DNA of 64,000 nucleotides from assembly GCF_030811555.1 (NCBI RefSeq), contig NZ_JAUSQZ010000001.1:1798001-1862000 (forward strand), read 5' to 3'. The translations under genes and the position numbers were made by a program. Below are positions 1 through 9,003 of the stretch, one piece after another. Origin of the DNA: Kineosporia succinea (GTDB lineage: Bacteria > Actinomycetota > Actinomycetes > Actinomycetales > Kineosporiaceae). The notes beneath the pieces are model-generated. The model ran no database searches and was not told where the DNA came from. It was given only the letters and a program-made list of their open reading frames with translations. Positions within the stretch are counted from its first letter, which is position 1. Each line of letters starts with the position of its first letter.

Positions 1-63
1 CACCACCCGGTTCACCAGCCCAACCTAATACGTACCTGCGCCTTTTGCCGCGAATGGGCAGAC

Positions 64-441
64 TCAGTCGCGGTAGCGGAACCCGTCGAGGAAGCGCCGG
101 AACACGCCCCCCTGCCTCGGGAGCGGTGCGGCCGGGACCGGTGCGGTGCGGCGCTGCGTGGCCACGGGCTGGTCGTAGTCGGTGCGGGCGATCGCGTCGA
201 CGACCTGCTCCTCGGTGAAATCGTCGGAGCCCGGGATCGACGGCACGAACCCGACCAGTACACCGTCGCGCATGACCTGGGCCTCCAGCCCGGCCGAGCC
301 GTCGGTGTCCCAGATCGCCTCGCGGCCGCCGGGGATCTTGATCCAGAGGCCGAACTGGTAGACCCCGGCCTTCTCCATGCGCGCGTCGATGCCTCGATCC
401 CGCAGCGCGTCGACCACGCGCCGGGCCCGGTTCTCTTCCAT
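64..441 (-). CDS. Conserved-looking hypothetical protein, 125 aa
   Basis: I do not recognise this protein. It starts at an ATG (MEENRARR) and ends in an arginine- and aromatic-rich tail (FRRFLDGFRYRD). The middle holds hydrophobic beta-like stretches (GLWIKIPGG, VLVGFVPSIPG) with no signal peptide or membrane helix, so it is probably cytoplasmic. Roughly the last 30 residues are Pro/Arg rich and look disordered. An open frame continues upstream past the ATG but reads as antisense of the expansin gene, so the internal ATG was chosen. It diverges from the expansin-like gene, with about 110 bases between the starts. No functional motif is visible. Confidence 0.6.
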   Translation of the reverse strand: MEENRARRVVDALRDRGIDARMEKAGVYQFGLWIKIPGGREAIWDTDGSAGLEAQVMRDGVLVGFVPSIPGSDDFTEEQVVDAIARTDYDQPVATQRRTAPVPAAPLPRQGGVFRRFLDGFRYRD

Positions 442-552
442 GCGCCCACGAAACCCCGGATTCCTGGGAAGTGGCTGTGCGCCGCCTGCGAAGACCTTTC
501 TTAACCCGGACAGAAGGTACGCCTGACGTCGCGGCACCCAGACTCCCCGAAC

Positions 553-1530
553 GTGTCGCGAAAGAAGATGGATGCCCGGGCCGCTGCGGCCCTCGTCGCC
601 TTCGCCGTGGTGGCGGTGACCGGCGGTGTGTTCTACGCCCGCTCCGGTTCCGACGCCGGTCAGGCCCAGCTGGTGCTGTCGCGACCCGATGTCGCCATCG
701 CCACGCAGAGCGCCCAGGCGCCCGACGACGCGCCCGACAGCGGCGCCGACCCCACCACGTCCCCCTCCGCATCCGTCTCCCCCTCGGCGAAACCGAGACC
801 GAAGCCGAAGAAGACGGCCGAGAAAGAAGAACCGCTGACCGCGGCGGCGACGTCGCCGACGAAGAAGGCGGCCGCCCCGAAGAAGGCCGCCTCGAGCAGC
901 AAGGTCGCGGCCGACACCTCCGGCGACCGCATCGTGTTCGGCCAGACCTACGACGGCATCGCCACCTTCTACGGCGCGACCGGCGCGGGCAACTGCTCCT
1001 ACGACCCCACCACCGACCTGATGGTGGCCGCGATGAACGAGCAGGACTACCAGGGCTCCCAGGCCTGCGGCGCCTACGTCGACGTCACCGGGCCGGCGGG
1101 CAACACCGTGCGGGTCAAGATCGTCGACCGCTGCCCGGAGTGCCGGCCGGGCCACATCGACCTCTCCGCCCAGGCTTTCGCCAAGCTGGCCGAGCCGGTC
1201 GAGGGCCGCATCGACATCACCTGGAAGATGGTGAGCCCCAGCCTGTCCGGGCCGGTGAAGTACGTGTACAAGGAAGGCAGCACCCAGTGGTGGTGCGGCA
1301 TCCAGGTGCGTGACCACCGCAACCCGATCCGCAAGGTCGAGCTCAAGGGCCCCAACGGCTGGATCACTCTCGACCGGCAGATGTACAACTACTTCCTCTC
1401 CGCGAACGGCGAGGGTTGCGGCGGAACGGTCCGGATCACCGACATCCAGGGCAATCAGCTCACCGACAGCGGCATTTCGATCAAACCGCTGGTCGAGCAG
1501 AGCGGCGCGGGCCAGTTGCCGGCCGCCTGA
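553..1530 (+). CDS. Membrane-anchored expansin/RlpA-like protein, 325 aa
   Basis: A short basic N-terminus and a hydrophobic segment (about residues 9-28) act as an uncleaved signal or membrane anchor. A Pro/Ser/Lys/Ala linker follows (about 30-125), suited to spanning the cell wall. Residues about 133-225 are a double-psi beta-barrel with the expansin-type HIDLS motif (Asp203) and paired cysteines. Residues about 228-312 resemble CBM63, with exposed aromatics (QWWCG, NGWITL). Bacterial expansins loosen cellulose or peptidoglycan without hydrolysis; the substrate here is not known. GTG553 has no Shine-Dalgarno but has CAGACT eight bases upstream, suggesting a leaderless mRNA; ATG568 is an alternative start. 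Confidence 0.85.
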   Translation: MSRKKMDARAAAALVAFAVVAVTGGVFYARSGSDAGQAQLVLSRPDVAIATQSAQAPDDAPDSGADPTTSPSASVSPSAKPRPKPKKTAEKEEPLTAAATSPTKKAAAPKKAASSSKVAADTSGDRIVFGQTYDGIATFYGATGAGNCSYDPTTDLMVAAMNEQDYQGSQACGAYVDVTGPAGNTVRVKIVDRCPECRPGHIDLSAQAFAKLAEPVEGRIDITWKMVSPSLSGPVKYVYKEGSTQWWCGIQVRDHRNPIRKVELKGPNGWITLDRQMYNYFLSANGEGCGGTVRITDIQGNQLTDSGISIKPLVEQSGAGQLPAA

Positions 1531-1542
1531 AAACCTCGGGGA

Positions 1543-1596
1543 GGACGCGCCGGTCACCTTCGACCCGAAAGGTGCCACCGGCGCGTCCCCCATTTT
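1543..1596 (+). terminator. Intrinsic terminator after the expansin gene
   Basis: A 12-bp perfect stem (1543-1554 with 1577-1588) encloses a second stem, CACCTT/AAGGTG, and is followed by a C run and TTTT. It lies just past the stop codon. Confidence 0.8.
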
Positions 1597-1603
1597 GCGG
1601 GTG

Positions 1604-1631
1604 TTGACGTATGCCTATATCGGAATACGAT
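1604..1631 (+). promoter_or_regulatory. Promoter and probable ArsR operator
   Basis: TTGACG (1604-1609), a 16-base spacer and TACGAT (1626-1631) form a good housekeeping-type promoter. An imperfect inverted repeat, CGTATGCC (1608-1615) against GGAATACG (1622-1629), fills the spacer with a 6-base centre. A repressor bound there would cover both promoter elements, as expected for autoregulation by the adjacent ArsR protein. The -10 overlaps an in-frame ATG at 1630, so translation should begin at ATG1639. Confidence 0.6.
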
Positions 1632-1638
1632 GAGTGGC

Positions 1639-1989
1639 ATGGCCCGCGCCGCGACGACGACCGATGCGTTCAGCGCCGTGGCCGAGCCGCGCCGGCGACA
1701 GCTCCTGCTGCTGCTGGCCCGGGGGGAACTGCCGGTGAACGACCTGGTCGGGATGACCGACCTGGCCCAGCCGGTGGTGTCGAAACATCTGCGGGTACTG
1801 CGCGAAGTGGGTCTGGTGACGGCGCGGGACGAGGGACGGCAACGGCTCTACCGCCTGAATCCCGAGGGCCTGCAACCGATCCACGACTGGCTGGCGTCGT
1901 TCGAGCGGCTCTGGCAGGGGCGGTTCTCCGCCCTGGACGACGTCCTCGCGGAACTCGAGGCCGAATCCGAGAAGGGGCAGGGGACATGA
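1639..1989 (+). CDS. ArsR-family transcriptional regulator, 116 aa
   Basis: This is a winged-helix repressor of the ArsR/HTH_20 type. The recognition-helix region reads AQPVVSKHLRVLREVGLV (about residues 43-60), followed by a wing containing GRQRLYRL. No metal-binding ELCVCDL-type motif is present, so metal sensing is unlikely. The gene overlaps the next one by ATGA, giving the common ArsR-SRPBCC pair in which the partner is an AHSA1-like ligand-binding protein. ATG1639 is preferred to ATG1630 because the -10 hexamer ends at 1631, making the mRNA leaderless from 1639. Confidence 0.9.
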   Translation: MARAATTTDAFSAVAEPRRRQLLLLLARGELPVNDLVGMTDLAQPVVSKHLRVLREVGLVTARDEGRQRLYRLNPEGLQPIHDWLASFERLWQGRFSALDDVLAELEAESEKGQGT

Positions 1990-2474
1990 CATCTTCCACG
2001 AGCACCGGCACCGCGGTGGTGACGCTCCCGAGCGACACCACCATCCTGATCACCCGCGAGTTCAACGCACCGAAAAGCCTGGTGTGGCGCGCCTACACCG
2101 AGCCCGAGCTGATCAAGCGCTGGTGGGCCGGCGAGAAGGGTGAGGTCACCCTGGTCGAGTCGGACTTCCGGGTGGGCGGGCGCTGGCGCCAGGTGATGGT
2201 GGCCGGGCCCGGTTTCGAGGTCGGCTTCAACGGCGAGTTCCGCGAGATCGTCGACCTCGAGAAGATCGTCTGCACCGAGACTTTCGAGGGAATGCCCGAC
2301 GCCTACTCGGTCAACACCATCACCTTCGCCGAGTCCGGCGGCCGCACCACGCTGACGATGCTCATCGAGCACACCGAGGCCGCGCACCGCGACGCGCACA
2401 TCGACTCGGGCATGGAAGAGGGCATGCAGGGGTCGATGGACGCGCTCGAGCGGGTGGCGGCCGGCCTGCGGTAG
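1986..2474 (+). CDS. SRPBCC (AHSA1-like) domain protein, 162 aa
   Basis: The protein has the SRPBCC/START-like signature of the AHSA1 family: REFNAPKSLVWRAYTEPE near the N-terminus, then KRWWAGE, VGGRWRQVM, and a long C-terminal helix (MQGSMDALERVAAGL). These proteins form a hydrophobic cavity; most bacterial members have no defined ligand. The ATG overlaps the ArsR stop by four bases, so the two are co-translated. An alternative upstream reading of the same frame is antisense-like and rejected. A fused version of the same two domains occurs at 40283-41059. Confidence 0.9.
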   Translation: MTSSTSTGTAVVTLPSDTTILITREFNAPKSLVWRAYTEPELIKRWWAGEKGEVTLVESDFRVGGRWRQVMVAGPGFEVGFNGEFREIVDLEKIVCTETFEGMPDAYSVNTITFAESGGRTTLTMLIEHTEAAHRDAHIDSGMEEGMQGSMDALERVAAGLR

Positions 2475-2500
2475 AAGGCTTCTCGGACGGCCTCGCCGCA

Positions 2501-4846
2501 TCAGGCCGGGGGCAGGTCGGCGGCCGCGACCACCCGGTCCCGGCCCGAGCGCTTGGCCTCGTACAGGGCCGCGTCCGCCCGGTTCATCAGGCTGTCCGCG
2601 CTCGCCTGCAGGTCCCAGTGGCAGTAGCCGATCGAGATGGTCTGCCCGCGCGGCATCGCCCGGCGCACCCGTTCCAGGGCGCGCCGGGCGTCGCTCTCCC
2701 GGCAGTTCGGCAGCGCGATCGCGAACTCCTCGCCGCCCCAGCGGGCCACGGTGTCCACCGCCCGCAGCTCCGCGCGCACGGCCTGGGCCACCTCGCGCAG
2801 CAGCACGTCGCCCTCGAGGTGCCCGTGGGTGTCGTTGTAGACCTTGAACCGGTCCACGTCGGCGACCGCCACCACGAACGGCTCGGCCGTGCGCTGCGAC
2901 GCCGCCACCAGCACCGACAGCCGCTCGTCCCAGCTGCGCCGGTTCGGCAGGCCGGTGAGCTGGTCGGTGCCGGCCAGGTTCTCGTAGCGGCGCACCAGCG
3001 CGTCGTGCGCCAGCCCGAACGCGGCCTCGTCGGCCAGCAGCTCGACCGCCTTCAGCCGCCGGTCGTCCAGGTCCGACACCGGCGTCTCCCACGACACCGA
3101 CAGCAGCGCCATGATCTCGTCACCGCTCATGATGGGCTGGTAGAGGATCGACTGTGCGTTGATCATCCGGGCCAGCTTCTGGTTGACCAGCGCGTTGCCC
3201 GGCACCTTCTCGATGAACAGCGACTTCTTGTCGCGCCACACCCCGGCGGTCGCGGGCGTGCTCGCCGCCGCGTAGGCCTCCCCCACCCGCTGGGCGTCCG
3301 AGCAGCCGGTGATCACGAACTCGTCGGCGTCGTTCTTCTCCAGCACCGTGGCCAGCGAGGCCCCGGCGATGTCGACCAGCGCCGTCACGATCGCCGTGCG
3401 GGCCGGCTCGCCCGACAGGATCCGGCGCGTGACCCGGTTGATCGCGGCCAGGTTGGCCTCGCTGTCGGCCAGCGCCTGCTCGGCCGCGCGCCGGTCGGTG
3501 ATGTCGAAGACGTGGGCCAGCAGGTGCGGTTCCGGGTCGCCGTCGTGGATCCAGCTGAGCCAGGCCGAGGCCCAGGCCAGCACCCCGTCATGACGCCGGA
3601 ACCGGACCACCACCTCCACACTGGTGCCCGGCCGCTTCATCAGGTCGCGCATCGCCGAGGGGTGCATGGCACTGTCGGCCGGGTGCACGAAGTCGGAGCG
3701 CATCCGCCCGATCAGTTCGTCGTGCGGCACCCCGAGCAGCCGGCACATCGCCGGGTTGGCCGAGATCAACCGGCCCGTCGTGTCGGTGAGCGTGATACCC
3801 ATCGGGGACCCGTGGAAGATGCTGCGGAATCGCTCCTCCGACTGGGCGATCCTCGCCGCGGCGGTCACCCGCTCAGTGACCTCCCTTGCCGCACAGTGGA
3901 TCTCGAGTTCACCCTTGTCCGGGTCGTGCAGCGGTGAGAGCGTGCACTCCAGCCAGTGCCAGTCCCCGCCGGAGGCCGGCATCCGCAGCGTGATCAGCTC
4001 GGCCCCGCCCCGCAGCACCGCCGCGTGCGCCTCGCGCAGCACCGGCTGGTCGTCCGGGTGCACCCGGTCGATCAACCGGGTACCCAGGTCCCTCTCGGTG
4101 TCCAGACCGAGCACCGAGCCCGCCGAGGGACTCATGTAGGTGACCCGCCCGTCCACCGTCCAGCGCGCGATCACGTCACCGGAGTTCTCGGTGAGCAGCC
4201 GGTACTCGGAGCGGGACCGGGCCAGCTGCCGTTGCGCGGTGGTGCGCAGCTCGATCTCGCGGGCCTGCTCGATCGTGCGACGGCGCAGCTCCAGCTGGGT
4301 CGAGACCTGCCGGGCGAGCGCCCGCATCTGCTCGCGCTGGCGTTCGGTGAGCTCCCGCTCGTGCAGATCGATGACGCAGATGGTGCCCAGGATGGAGCCG
4401 GTCTCGAGCAGCACCGGGAATCCGGCGTAGAACACGGCGTGGGGCGGGCCGGTGACGAACGGGTTGCTCGCGAACCGCGGGTCGATCCGCAGGTCGGAGA
4501 CCTCCAGCTCGGCGCGGCCCCGCACCACGTGATCGCAGAAGGCGATGTCCCGGCCGACCGCGCACAGGTCGGTGCCGACCTTGGCCTTGAACCACTGCCG
4601 CTGCTCGTCGATCAGGGTGACCAGGGCGACGGGGCTGCCGGTGAGGTCGGCGGCGAGCTGGGCCAGGTCGTCGAAACCGGGTTCGGGCGCGGAGTCGAGG
4701 ATTCCCAGCGAATGCAGTTCGGTCAGGCGCCGGGCCTCGTCCGGATGATCCACCGGGGTGAACTGTCGCGGGACCGGGCACGTCTCATCGGCAGGCGTCC
4801 CGTCCCCCCGAGGCGTCTGTGCGGCTCCCGCGTCACCAATCGTCAT
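2501..4846 (-). CDS. Diguanylate cyclase with GAF and PAS sensor domains, 781 aa
   Basis: An N-terminal GAF domain (about 35-185, with the LIDEQRQWFKAKVG signature) is followed by two PAS domains (about 212-335 and 345-465), a second GAF-like region (about 480-620) and a C-terminal GGDEF domain. The active-site motif is GGEEF (near residue 702), with an RxxD inhibitory site (RAVD) five residues before it. Active synthesis of cyclic di-GMP with product inhibition is therefore expected. There is no membrane segment, so sensing is cytoplasmic. ATG4846 (MTIGDAG) is chosen because the 49 upstream codons form no domain and overlap the zwf promoter region. It diverges from zwf and lies away from the chemotaxis cluster. 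Confidence 0.9.
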   Translation of the reverse strand: MTIGDAGAAQTPRGDGTPADETCPVPRQFTPVDHPDEARRLTELHSLGILDSAPEPGFDDLAQLAADLTGSPVALVTLIDEQRQWFKAKVGTDLCAVGRDIAFCDHVVRGRAELEVSDLRIDPRFASNPFVTGPPHAVFYAGFPVLLETGSILGTICVIDLHERELTERQREQMRALARQVSTQLELRRRTIEQAREIELRTTAQRQLARSRSEYRLLTENSGDVIARWTVDGRVTYMSPSAGSVLGLDTERDLGTRLIDRVHPDDQPVLREAHAAVLRGGAELITLRMPASGGDWHWLECTLSPLHDPDKGELEIHCAAREVTERVTAAARIAQSEERFRSIFHGSPMGITLTDTTGRLISANPAMCRLLGVPHDELIGRMRSDFVHPADSAMHPSAMRDLMKRPGTSVEVVVRFRRHDGVLAWASAWLSWIHDGDPEPHLLAHVFDITDRRAAEQALADSEANLAAINRVTRRILSGEPARTAIVTALVDIAGASLATVLEKNDADEFVITGCSDAQRVGEAYAAASTPATAGVWRDKKSLFIEKVPGNALVNQKLARMINAQSILYQPIMSGDEIMALLSVSWETPVSDLDDRRLKAVELLADEAAFGLAHDALVRRYENLAGTDQLTGLPNRRSWDERLSVLVAASQRTAEPFVVAVADVDRFKVYNDTHGHLEGDVLLREVAQAVRAELRAVDTVARWGGEEFAIALPNCRESDARRALERVRRAMPRGQTISIGYCHWDLQASADSLMNRADAALYEAKRSGRDRVVAAADLPPA

Positions 4847-4964
4847 CTCAGCGCGGGTATCGGCACGCTGCCCGAAGGAGTGGAGGGGCCCTTGGACCGT
4901 TTCCGGAGGGACTATCGGCCTGTGACGCAGAGGCAGACATCCGAGCCCGATCGACCGGGCTCCT

Positions 4965-4993
4965 TCGCGCCGGACGGTCGATGGTGCCATCAT
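4965..4993 (+). promoter_or_regulatory. Candidate zwf promoter
   Basis: TCGCGC (4965-4970), 17 bases, then CATCAT (4988-4993), which ends seven bases before the GTG start. No Shine-Dalgarno is present, so a leaderless zwf mRNA is suggested. The kup promoter (TTGCGC-N17-CAGGCT) is similar. Confidence 0.4.
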
Positions 4994-5000
4994 CGAAGCT

Positions 5001-6497
5001 GTGTCCGATCTAGCACCCCAGACGATTTCCTACCCGGCCCCCGGGTCACGGCCGTCGCGGAAGGGGGAGGACTCCCTCGCCCCGCACGTGATCGTGCTGT
5101 TCGGGGCTACGGGTGACCTCGCCCGCCGCAAGCTGCTGCCCGGCATGGCGCACCTTGCCGCATCCGCCCTGGCGCCGGACATCCGCGTGGTCGGCACCTC
5201 CCTCGAGGACATGAGCGACGACGCGTTCCGCACGTTCGCCCAGGCCGCCATGCAGGAGTTCGGTACCCACAAGCTCTCGCCCGAGCAGTGGGACACCTTC
5301 GCGAAGAACCTCTGCTACGTGCCCCAGTCGGCCGGGCCCGAGGCCCTGGCCAGCGCCGTCAACGACGCCGAGGCCCAGCTCGGGCCCGACGCCCGGCGGC
5401 TGCACTACCTGAGTGTGCCGCCCAAGGCCGCTCTCGCCGTCATCACCATGCTGCGCGACGCGAAGCTGGTCGAGCGGTCGCGGGTGGTGATGGAGAAGCC
5501 GTTCGGCACCGACCTGACGTCGGCCATCATCCTCAACGACCAGGTCCACGAGACCTTCCGGGAGAGCCAGATCTTCCGGATCGACCACTTCCTGGGCAAG
5601 GAGGCGGCGCAGAACATCCTGGCGTTCCGCTTCGCCAACGGCCTTTTCGAGCCGATCTGGAACCGCAACTTCATCGATCACGTCCAGATCGACATCCCCG
5701 AGACCCTCGGCCTCGGCGGGCGGGCGAACTTCTACGAGAGCACCGGCGCCTACAAGGACATGGTGGTCACCCACCTGCTCCAGGTGCTGGCGTTCGTCGC
5801 GATGGAGCCGCCGACCGCCCTGGAGCCGCGGGCCATCAGCGAGGAGAAGAACAAGGTCTTCCGCTCGATGCTGCCGATCGACCCGCGCGACGTCGTGCGT
5901 GGTCAGTACAGCGGCTACCGCGGTGAGGAGGGGGTCGCCCGCGACTCCGACACCGAGACCTTCATCGCCCTGCGCGCCGGCATCGACAACTGGCGCTGGG
6001 CCGGGGTGCCGTTCTACCTGCGCACCGGCAAGCGACTCGCCGAGGGCGCCCGGATCATCTCGATCGCCTTCAAGGAGGCGCCGAAGTCGATGTTCCCGGC
6101 CGGTTCGGGCGTCGGCGCGGCCGGTCCCGACCACCTCACGTTCGACCTGGCCGACGCCTCGAAGGTGTCGCTGTCGTTCTACGGCAAGCGGCCCGGCCCG
6201 GGCATGAAGCTCGACAAGCTGAGCATGCAGTTCTCCACGCAGGAGACCGAGCGGGCCGGCGACGTGCTCGAGGCCTACGAGCGCCTCATCCTCGACGCGA
6301 TGAAGGGCGACCACACGCTCTTCACCACCGCCGAGGGCATCGAGAGTCTCTGGGAGCGGTCCATCCCGCTGCTCGAAGACCCGCCGCCGGTGAAGCCGTA
6401 CGCCCCGGGCACCTGGGGGCCGAACGCGATCCACCAGCTGATCGCCCCCCACGCCTGGCGCCTGCCGTTCGAGCGGGCCTGGCGCGAGCACCGGTAA
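5001..6497 (+). CDS. zwf: Glucose-6-phosphate 1-dehydrogenase, 498 aa
   Basis: This enzyme oxidises glucose-6-phosphate to 6-phosphogluconolactone, the first step of the oxidative pentose phosphate pathway, in the cytoplasm. The N-terminal dinucleotide fold has LFGATGDLARRK (about residues 34-45). The active-site signature RIDHFLGKEAAQN carries the substrate-binding Lys and the catalytic His region, and EKPFGTDL precedes it. The length matches the family. Here zwf stands alone: opcA, tal and gnd, common partners in actinobacteria, are not adjacent. It starts at GTG with no SD and ends at a strong terminator. A hexose-6-phosphate mutarotase is found at 61.9 kb. Confidence 0.97.
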   Translation: MSDLAPQTISYPAPGSRPSRKGEDSLAPHVIVLFGATGDLARRKLLPGMAHLAASALAPDIRVVGTSLEDMSDDAFRTFAQAAMQEFGTHKLSPEQWDTFAKNLCYVPQSAGPEALASAVNDAEAQLGPDARRLHYLSVPPKAALAVITMLRDAKLVERSRVVMEKPFGTDLTSAIILNDQVHETFRESQIFRIDHFLGKEAAQNILAFRFANGLFEPIWNRNFIDHVQIDIPETLGLGGRANFYESTGAYKDMVVTHLLQVLAFVAMEPPTALEPRAISEEKNKVFRSMLPIDPRDVVRGQYSGYRGEEGVARDSDTETFIALRAGIDNWRWAGVPFYLRTGKRLAEGARIISIAFKEAPKSMFPAGSGVGAAGPDHLTFDLADASKVSLSFYGKRPGPGMKLDKLSMQFSTQETERAGDVLEAYERLILDAMKGDHTLFTTAEGIESLWERSIPLLEDPPPVKPYAPGTWGPNAIHQLIAPHAWRLPFERAWREHR

Positions 6498-6523
6498 CCA
6501 TCTGCCCGTCCGGGCAACCACCG

Positions 6524-6556
6524 GGACGCCGGAGAGCATCGCTCTCCGGCGTCCTT
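6524..6556 (+). terminator. Intrinsic terminator after zwf
   Basis: A perfect 14-bp stem (6524-6537 with 6541-6554) and a 3-base loop, followed by TTCGTATTT. Confidence 0.9.
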
Positions 6557-6648
6557 CGTATTTGCCCCCTCCGCACCCCATCGCAGGTGAAAGCCCTTTA
6601 GCAGAAGCCCCGACGGGGCGAACCGGGACAGACCCGGATGAACACCTC

Positions 6649-6704
6649 TTGACGCCACCGGGATCCTGCGCGATGGTTACGGCCGAATCGTAAAGCGTCT
6701 TTAC
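6649..6704 (+). promoter_or_regulatory. Candidate promoter and palindromic operator of the sugar importer operon
   Basis: TTGACG (6649-6654) with a weak -10, GATGGT (6672-6677), after 17 bases would start RNA near 6684. A perfect inverted repeat, GTAAAG-CGT-CTTTAC (6690-6704), follows immediately, a position where a LacI- or ROK-type sugar repressor could block transcription. No regulator gene is adjacent, so the protein is unknown. Confidence 0.4.
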
Positions 6705-6779
6705 AAACCCTTCGCAGCAGTTCAGGGGCGACCCTTACGCCCCGCCTCCCCCTCCCGTCCGACAACAGGAGTTTCTGCG

Positions 6780-8039
6780 ATGAACAGACGAGCCCAGGCC
6801 TTCACGGTCGGCGTCACCGGCCTCGCCCTCACGCTCGCGGCGTGCGGTGGCGGCACCGGCGCGAGTGACACCGGGAGCGACGGCGGTGACGGCAAGGTCG
6901 ACTCGATCAAGCTGGTCGCGGCCGAGTACAGCTCCGAAACCCAGGGCTTCTGGCAGGATTTCGCCAAGACCTACGAGGAGAAGACCGGCACGGAGCTCGA
7001 GGTGCAGGTGGTCAGCTGGGACGACATCGACCAGCAGAGCAGCACGATGATCCAGAACGGCAACCCGCCGGACATCCTGAACCTCAATGCTTACGCCAGT
7101 TACGCGAAGGACGGCCTGCTCTACAGCGCCGACGAGGTGCTCTCACCCGACGTGAAGTCCGATCTGCTGCCGAACTTCGTCACCAGCGGCACCTACGACG
7201 GCAAGCTCTACGGCATGCCCGACCTGTCGTCGGCGCGAGCCCTGTTCTACAACAAGGACCTGTTCGAGAAGGCCGGCATCGACGCGCCGCCCACCACCTG
7301 GGACGAGTTCGCCGCCGACGCCAAGAAGATCAAGGACACCGGCGACGGCGCGGCCGGGTACGCCGAGCCGCTGGGGCCCGAGGAGGCCCAGGCCGAGTTC
7401 TCGATCTGGATGTTCAACAACGGCGGCAACTGGAAGACCGACGGCAAGTGGTCGATCAACTCGGCCCCCAACGTCGAGACGCTGGAGTTCCTGAAGAAGC
7501 TCAGCACCGACGGTGTCACGCAGAACAACCCGGGCAAGACCAACCGCACCGACGGCGCGTTCGCCGACTTCGCGGCCGGGAAAGCGGGCATGGTGGTGGG
7601 CTTCTCGCCGCTGGCCGCACAGCTCGACGAGGCGAAGAAGGTGGAGTACGGGGTCGCCCCGATGCCCTCGAACACCGGTGACGAGCCCAAGTCGTACGGC
7701 GTCACCGACTACCTGATGGCGTTCAAGAAGGACGGCAACGCCGAGGCGGTCAAGGCCTTCTACGACCTGTACTACCAGACCGACCAGGTGAACACGTTCA
7801 TCGAGAACGAGGGTTTCCTGCCGGTCACCCGGAGCGGCGTGGAGAAGTTCAGCTCCGACGCCGACCTGAAGGTCTACCTCGACACCCTCACCGGCGTGCA
7901 GCTCACCCCCACCGACGACCCGACGTGGGACACCATCAAACTGGCCGTGCAGCAGGAGATCGGCGCGGCGGTGGGCCCGGACGGCGACCCGAAGGCGATC
8001 CTGGACGACCTGCAGAAGCAGGCCGAGTCCGGGAGCTGA
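6780..8039 (+). CDS. Sugar ABC transporter substrate-binding lipoprotein, 419 aa
   Basis: The N-terminus is a lipoprotein signal (basic start, hydrophobic stretch, lipobox LTLAAC with lipidated Cys22), followed by a Gly/Asp/Ser-rich tether. The mature part fits the family 1 extracellular solute-binding fold: DIDQQSSTMIQNGNPPDI near residue 85, SARALFYNKDLFEKAGI near 150 and TYDGKLYGMP before it. It should capture a mono- or oligosaccharide outside the membrane and pass it to the two permeases that follow. AGGAG sits nine bases before the ATG. The substrate cannot be read from sequence. Confidence 0.92.
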   Translation: MNRRAQAFTVGVTGLALTLAACGGGTGASDTGSDGGDGKVDSIKLVAAEYSSETQGFWQDFAKTYEEKTGTELEVQVVSWDDIDQQSSTMIQNGNPPDILNLNAYASYAKDGLLYSADEVLSPDVKSDLLPNFVTSGTYDGKLYGMPDLSSARALFYNKDLFEKAGIDAPPTTWDEFAADAKKIKDTGDGAAGYAEPLGPEEAQAEFSIWMFNNGGNWKTDGKWSINSAPNVETLEFLKKLSTDGVTQNNPGKTNRTDGAFADFAAGKAGMVVGFSPLAAQLDEAKKVEYGVAPMPSNTGDEPKSYGVTDYLMAFKKDGNAEAVKAFYDLYYQTDQVNTFIENEGFLPVTRSGVEKFSSDADLKVYLDTLTGVQLTPTDDPTWDTIKLAVQQEIGAAVGPDGDPKAILDDLQKQAESGS

Positions 8040-8040
8040 G

Positions 8041-9003
8041 GTGACCGACCAGCTCGAGAAGGCCGGCCCCGTGACCACGGGCACGGGGCCCCGCCGGCGC
8101 TCGAAGCGCACTGAGACCGGCTACGCCAGTGGCCTTTCCGCGATCCCCTGGCTGATCGTGCCGGTCCTGCTCATCGCCGGCGTGGTCGTCTACCCCGCGA
8201 TCGCCCTGGTGCAGGCGTCCCTGTCGGAGTACTCGATCACCGGATTGCGCAAGGGGTCGGCCGGTTTCGGCAACTACACCGACATCCTGAGCCACGACGA
8301 CCTGTGGACCGTTCTGGCCAACACCGGGATCTGGGTGGTCGTGGTGGTCGCGCTGACCATCCTGATCGGCCTGGGCCTGGCCCAGTTCATGGCCAAGGAC
8401 TTCTACGGCCGCACGGTGATGCGCTGGGCGATCATCATCCCGTGGGCGGCGTCGCTGGTGATCACCGCGCGGCTGTTCACGCTGATCCTCGACTACGAGC
8501 ACGGCGTGCTCAACCAGCTGCTCGTCACCCTGCACCTGATCGGTGAGCCGATCGACTTCCTCGGCGACGACACCTGGGTGATGCCCGCGATGATCGGCGT
8601 CGGGGTGTTCGTCTCGCTGCCGTTCACCGCCTACGTGCTGCTGGCCGGGCTGAACGCGATCCCCGCCGACATCGTCGAGGCCGCCCGCGTCGACGGCGCC
8701 TCGCCCCGGAAGATCTACTGGCACATCACCCTTCCGCTGCTGCGCCCGGCGCTGCTCGTGGCCAGCGTGCTGAACCTGATCTACGTGTTCAACTCGTTCC
8801 CGCTGATCTACACGCTGAACGACCGCAATCCCGGGTTCAGCCACGACACGTCCATCACCTACAGCTACAAGCTGGCGTTCAAGGCGGCCGAGCGCAGTGT
8901 CGGCATGTCCGCCGCGATGGGGGTGCTCAACGTGCTGCTGATCCTCGTGGTGGTGCTCGTGTACCTGCGGATCATCCGCTGGAGGGAGGTGACCCAGGGA
9001 TGA
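8041..9003 (+). CDS. Sugar ABC transporter permease (MalF/UgpA type), 320 aa
   Basis: Six hydrophobic segments are visible, the first at about residues 36-58 after a basic cytoplasmic tail. The EAA loop contacting the ATPase reads EAARVDGASPRKIYWHITLPL (about 217-237). The gene starts at GTG one base after the stop of the binding protein gene and overlaps the next permease gene by ATGA, so the three are translated as a unit. It forms the membrane channel as a heterodimer with the second permease. Confidence 0.92.
   Translation: MTDQLEKAGPVTTGTGPRRRSKRTETGYASGLSAIPWLIVPVLLIAGVVVYPAIALVQASLSEYSITGLRKGSAGFGNYTDILSHDDLWTVLANTGIWVVVVVALTILIGLGLAQFMAKDFYGRTVMRWAIIIPWAASLVITARLFTLILDYEHGVLNQLLVTLHLIGEPIDFLGDDTWVMPAMIGVGVFVSLPFTAYVLLAGLNAIPADIVEAARVDGASPRKIYWHITLPLLRPALLVASVLNLIYVFNSFPLIYTLNDRNPGFSHDTSITYSYKLAFKAAERSVGMSAAMGVLNVLLILVVVLVYLRIIRWREVTQG

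Noticed and set aside
4847-5000. FliA-type GCCGATA strings upstream of the diguanylate cyclase
   Set aside because: Two copies exist on the minus strand, but neither has a -35 element at the right spacing, so a motility promoter is not supported.
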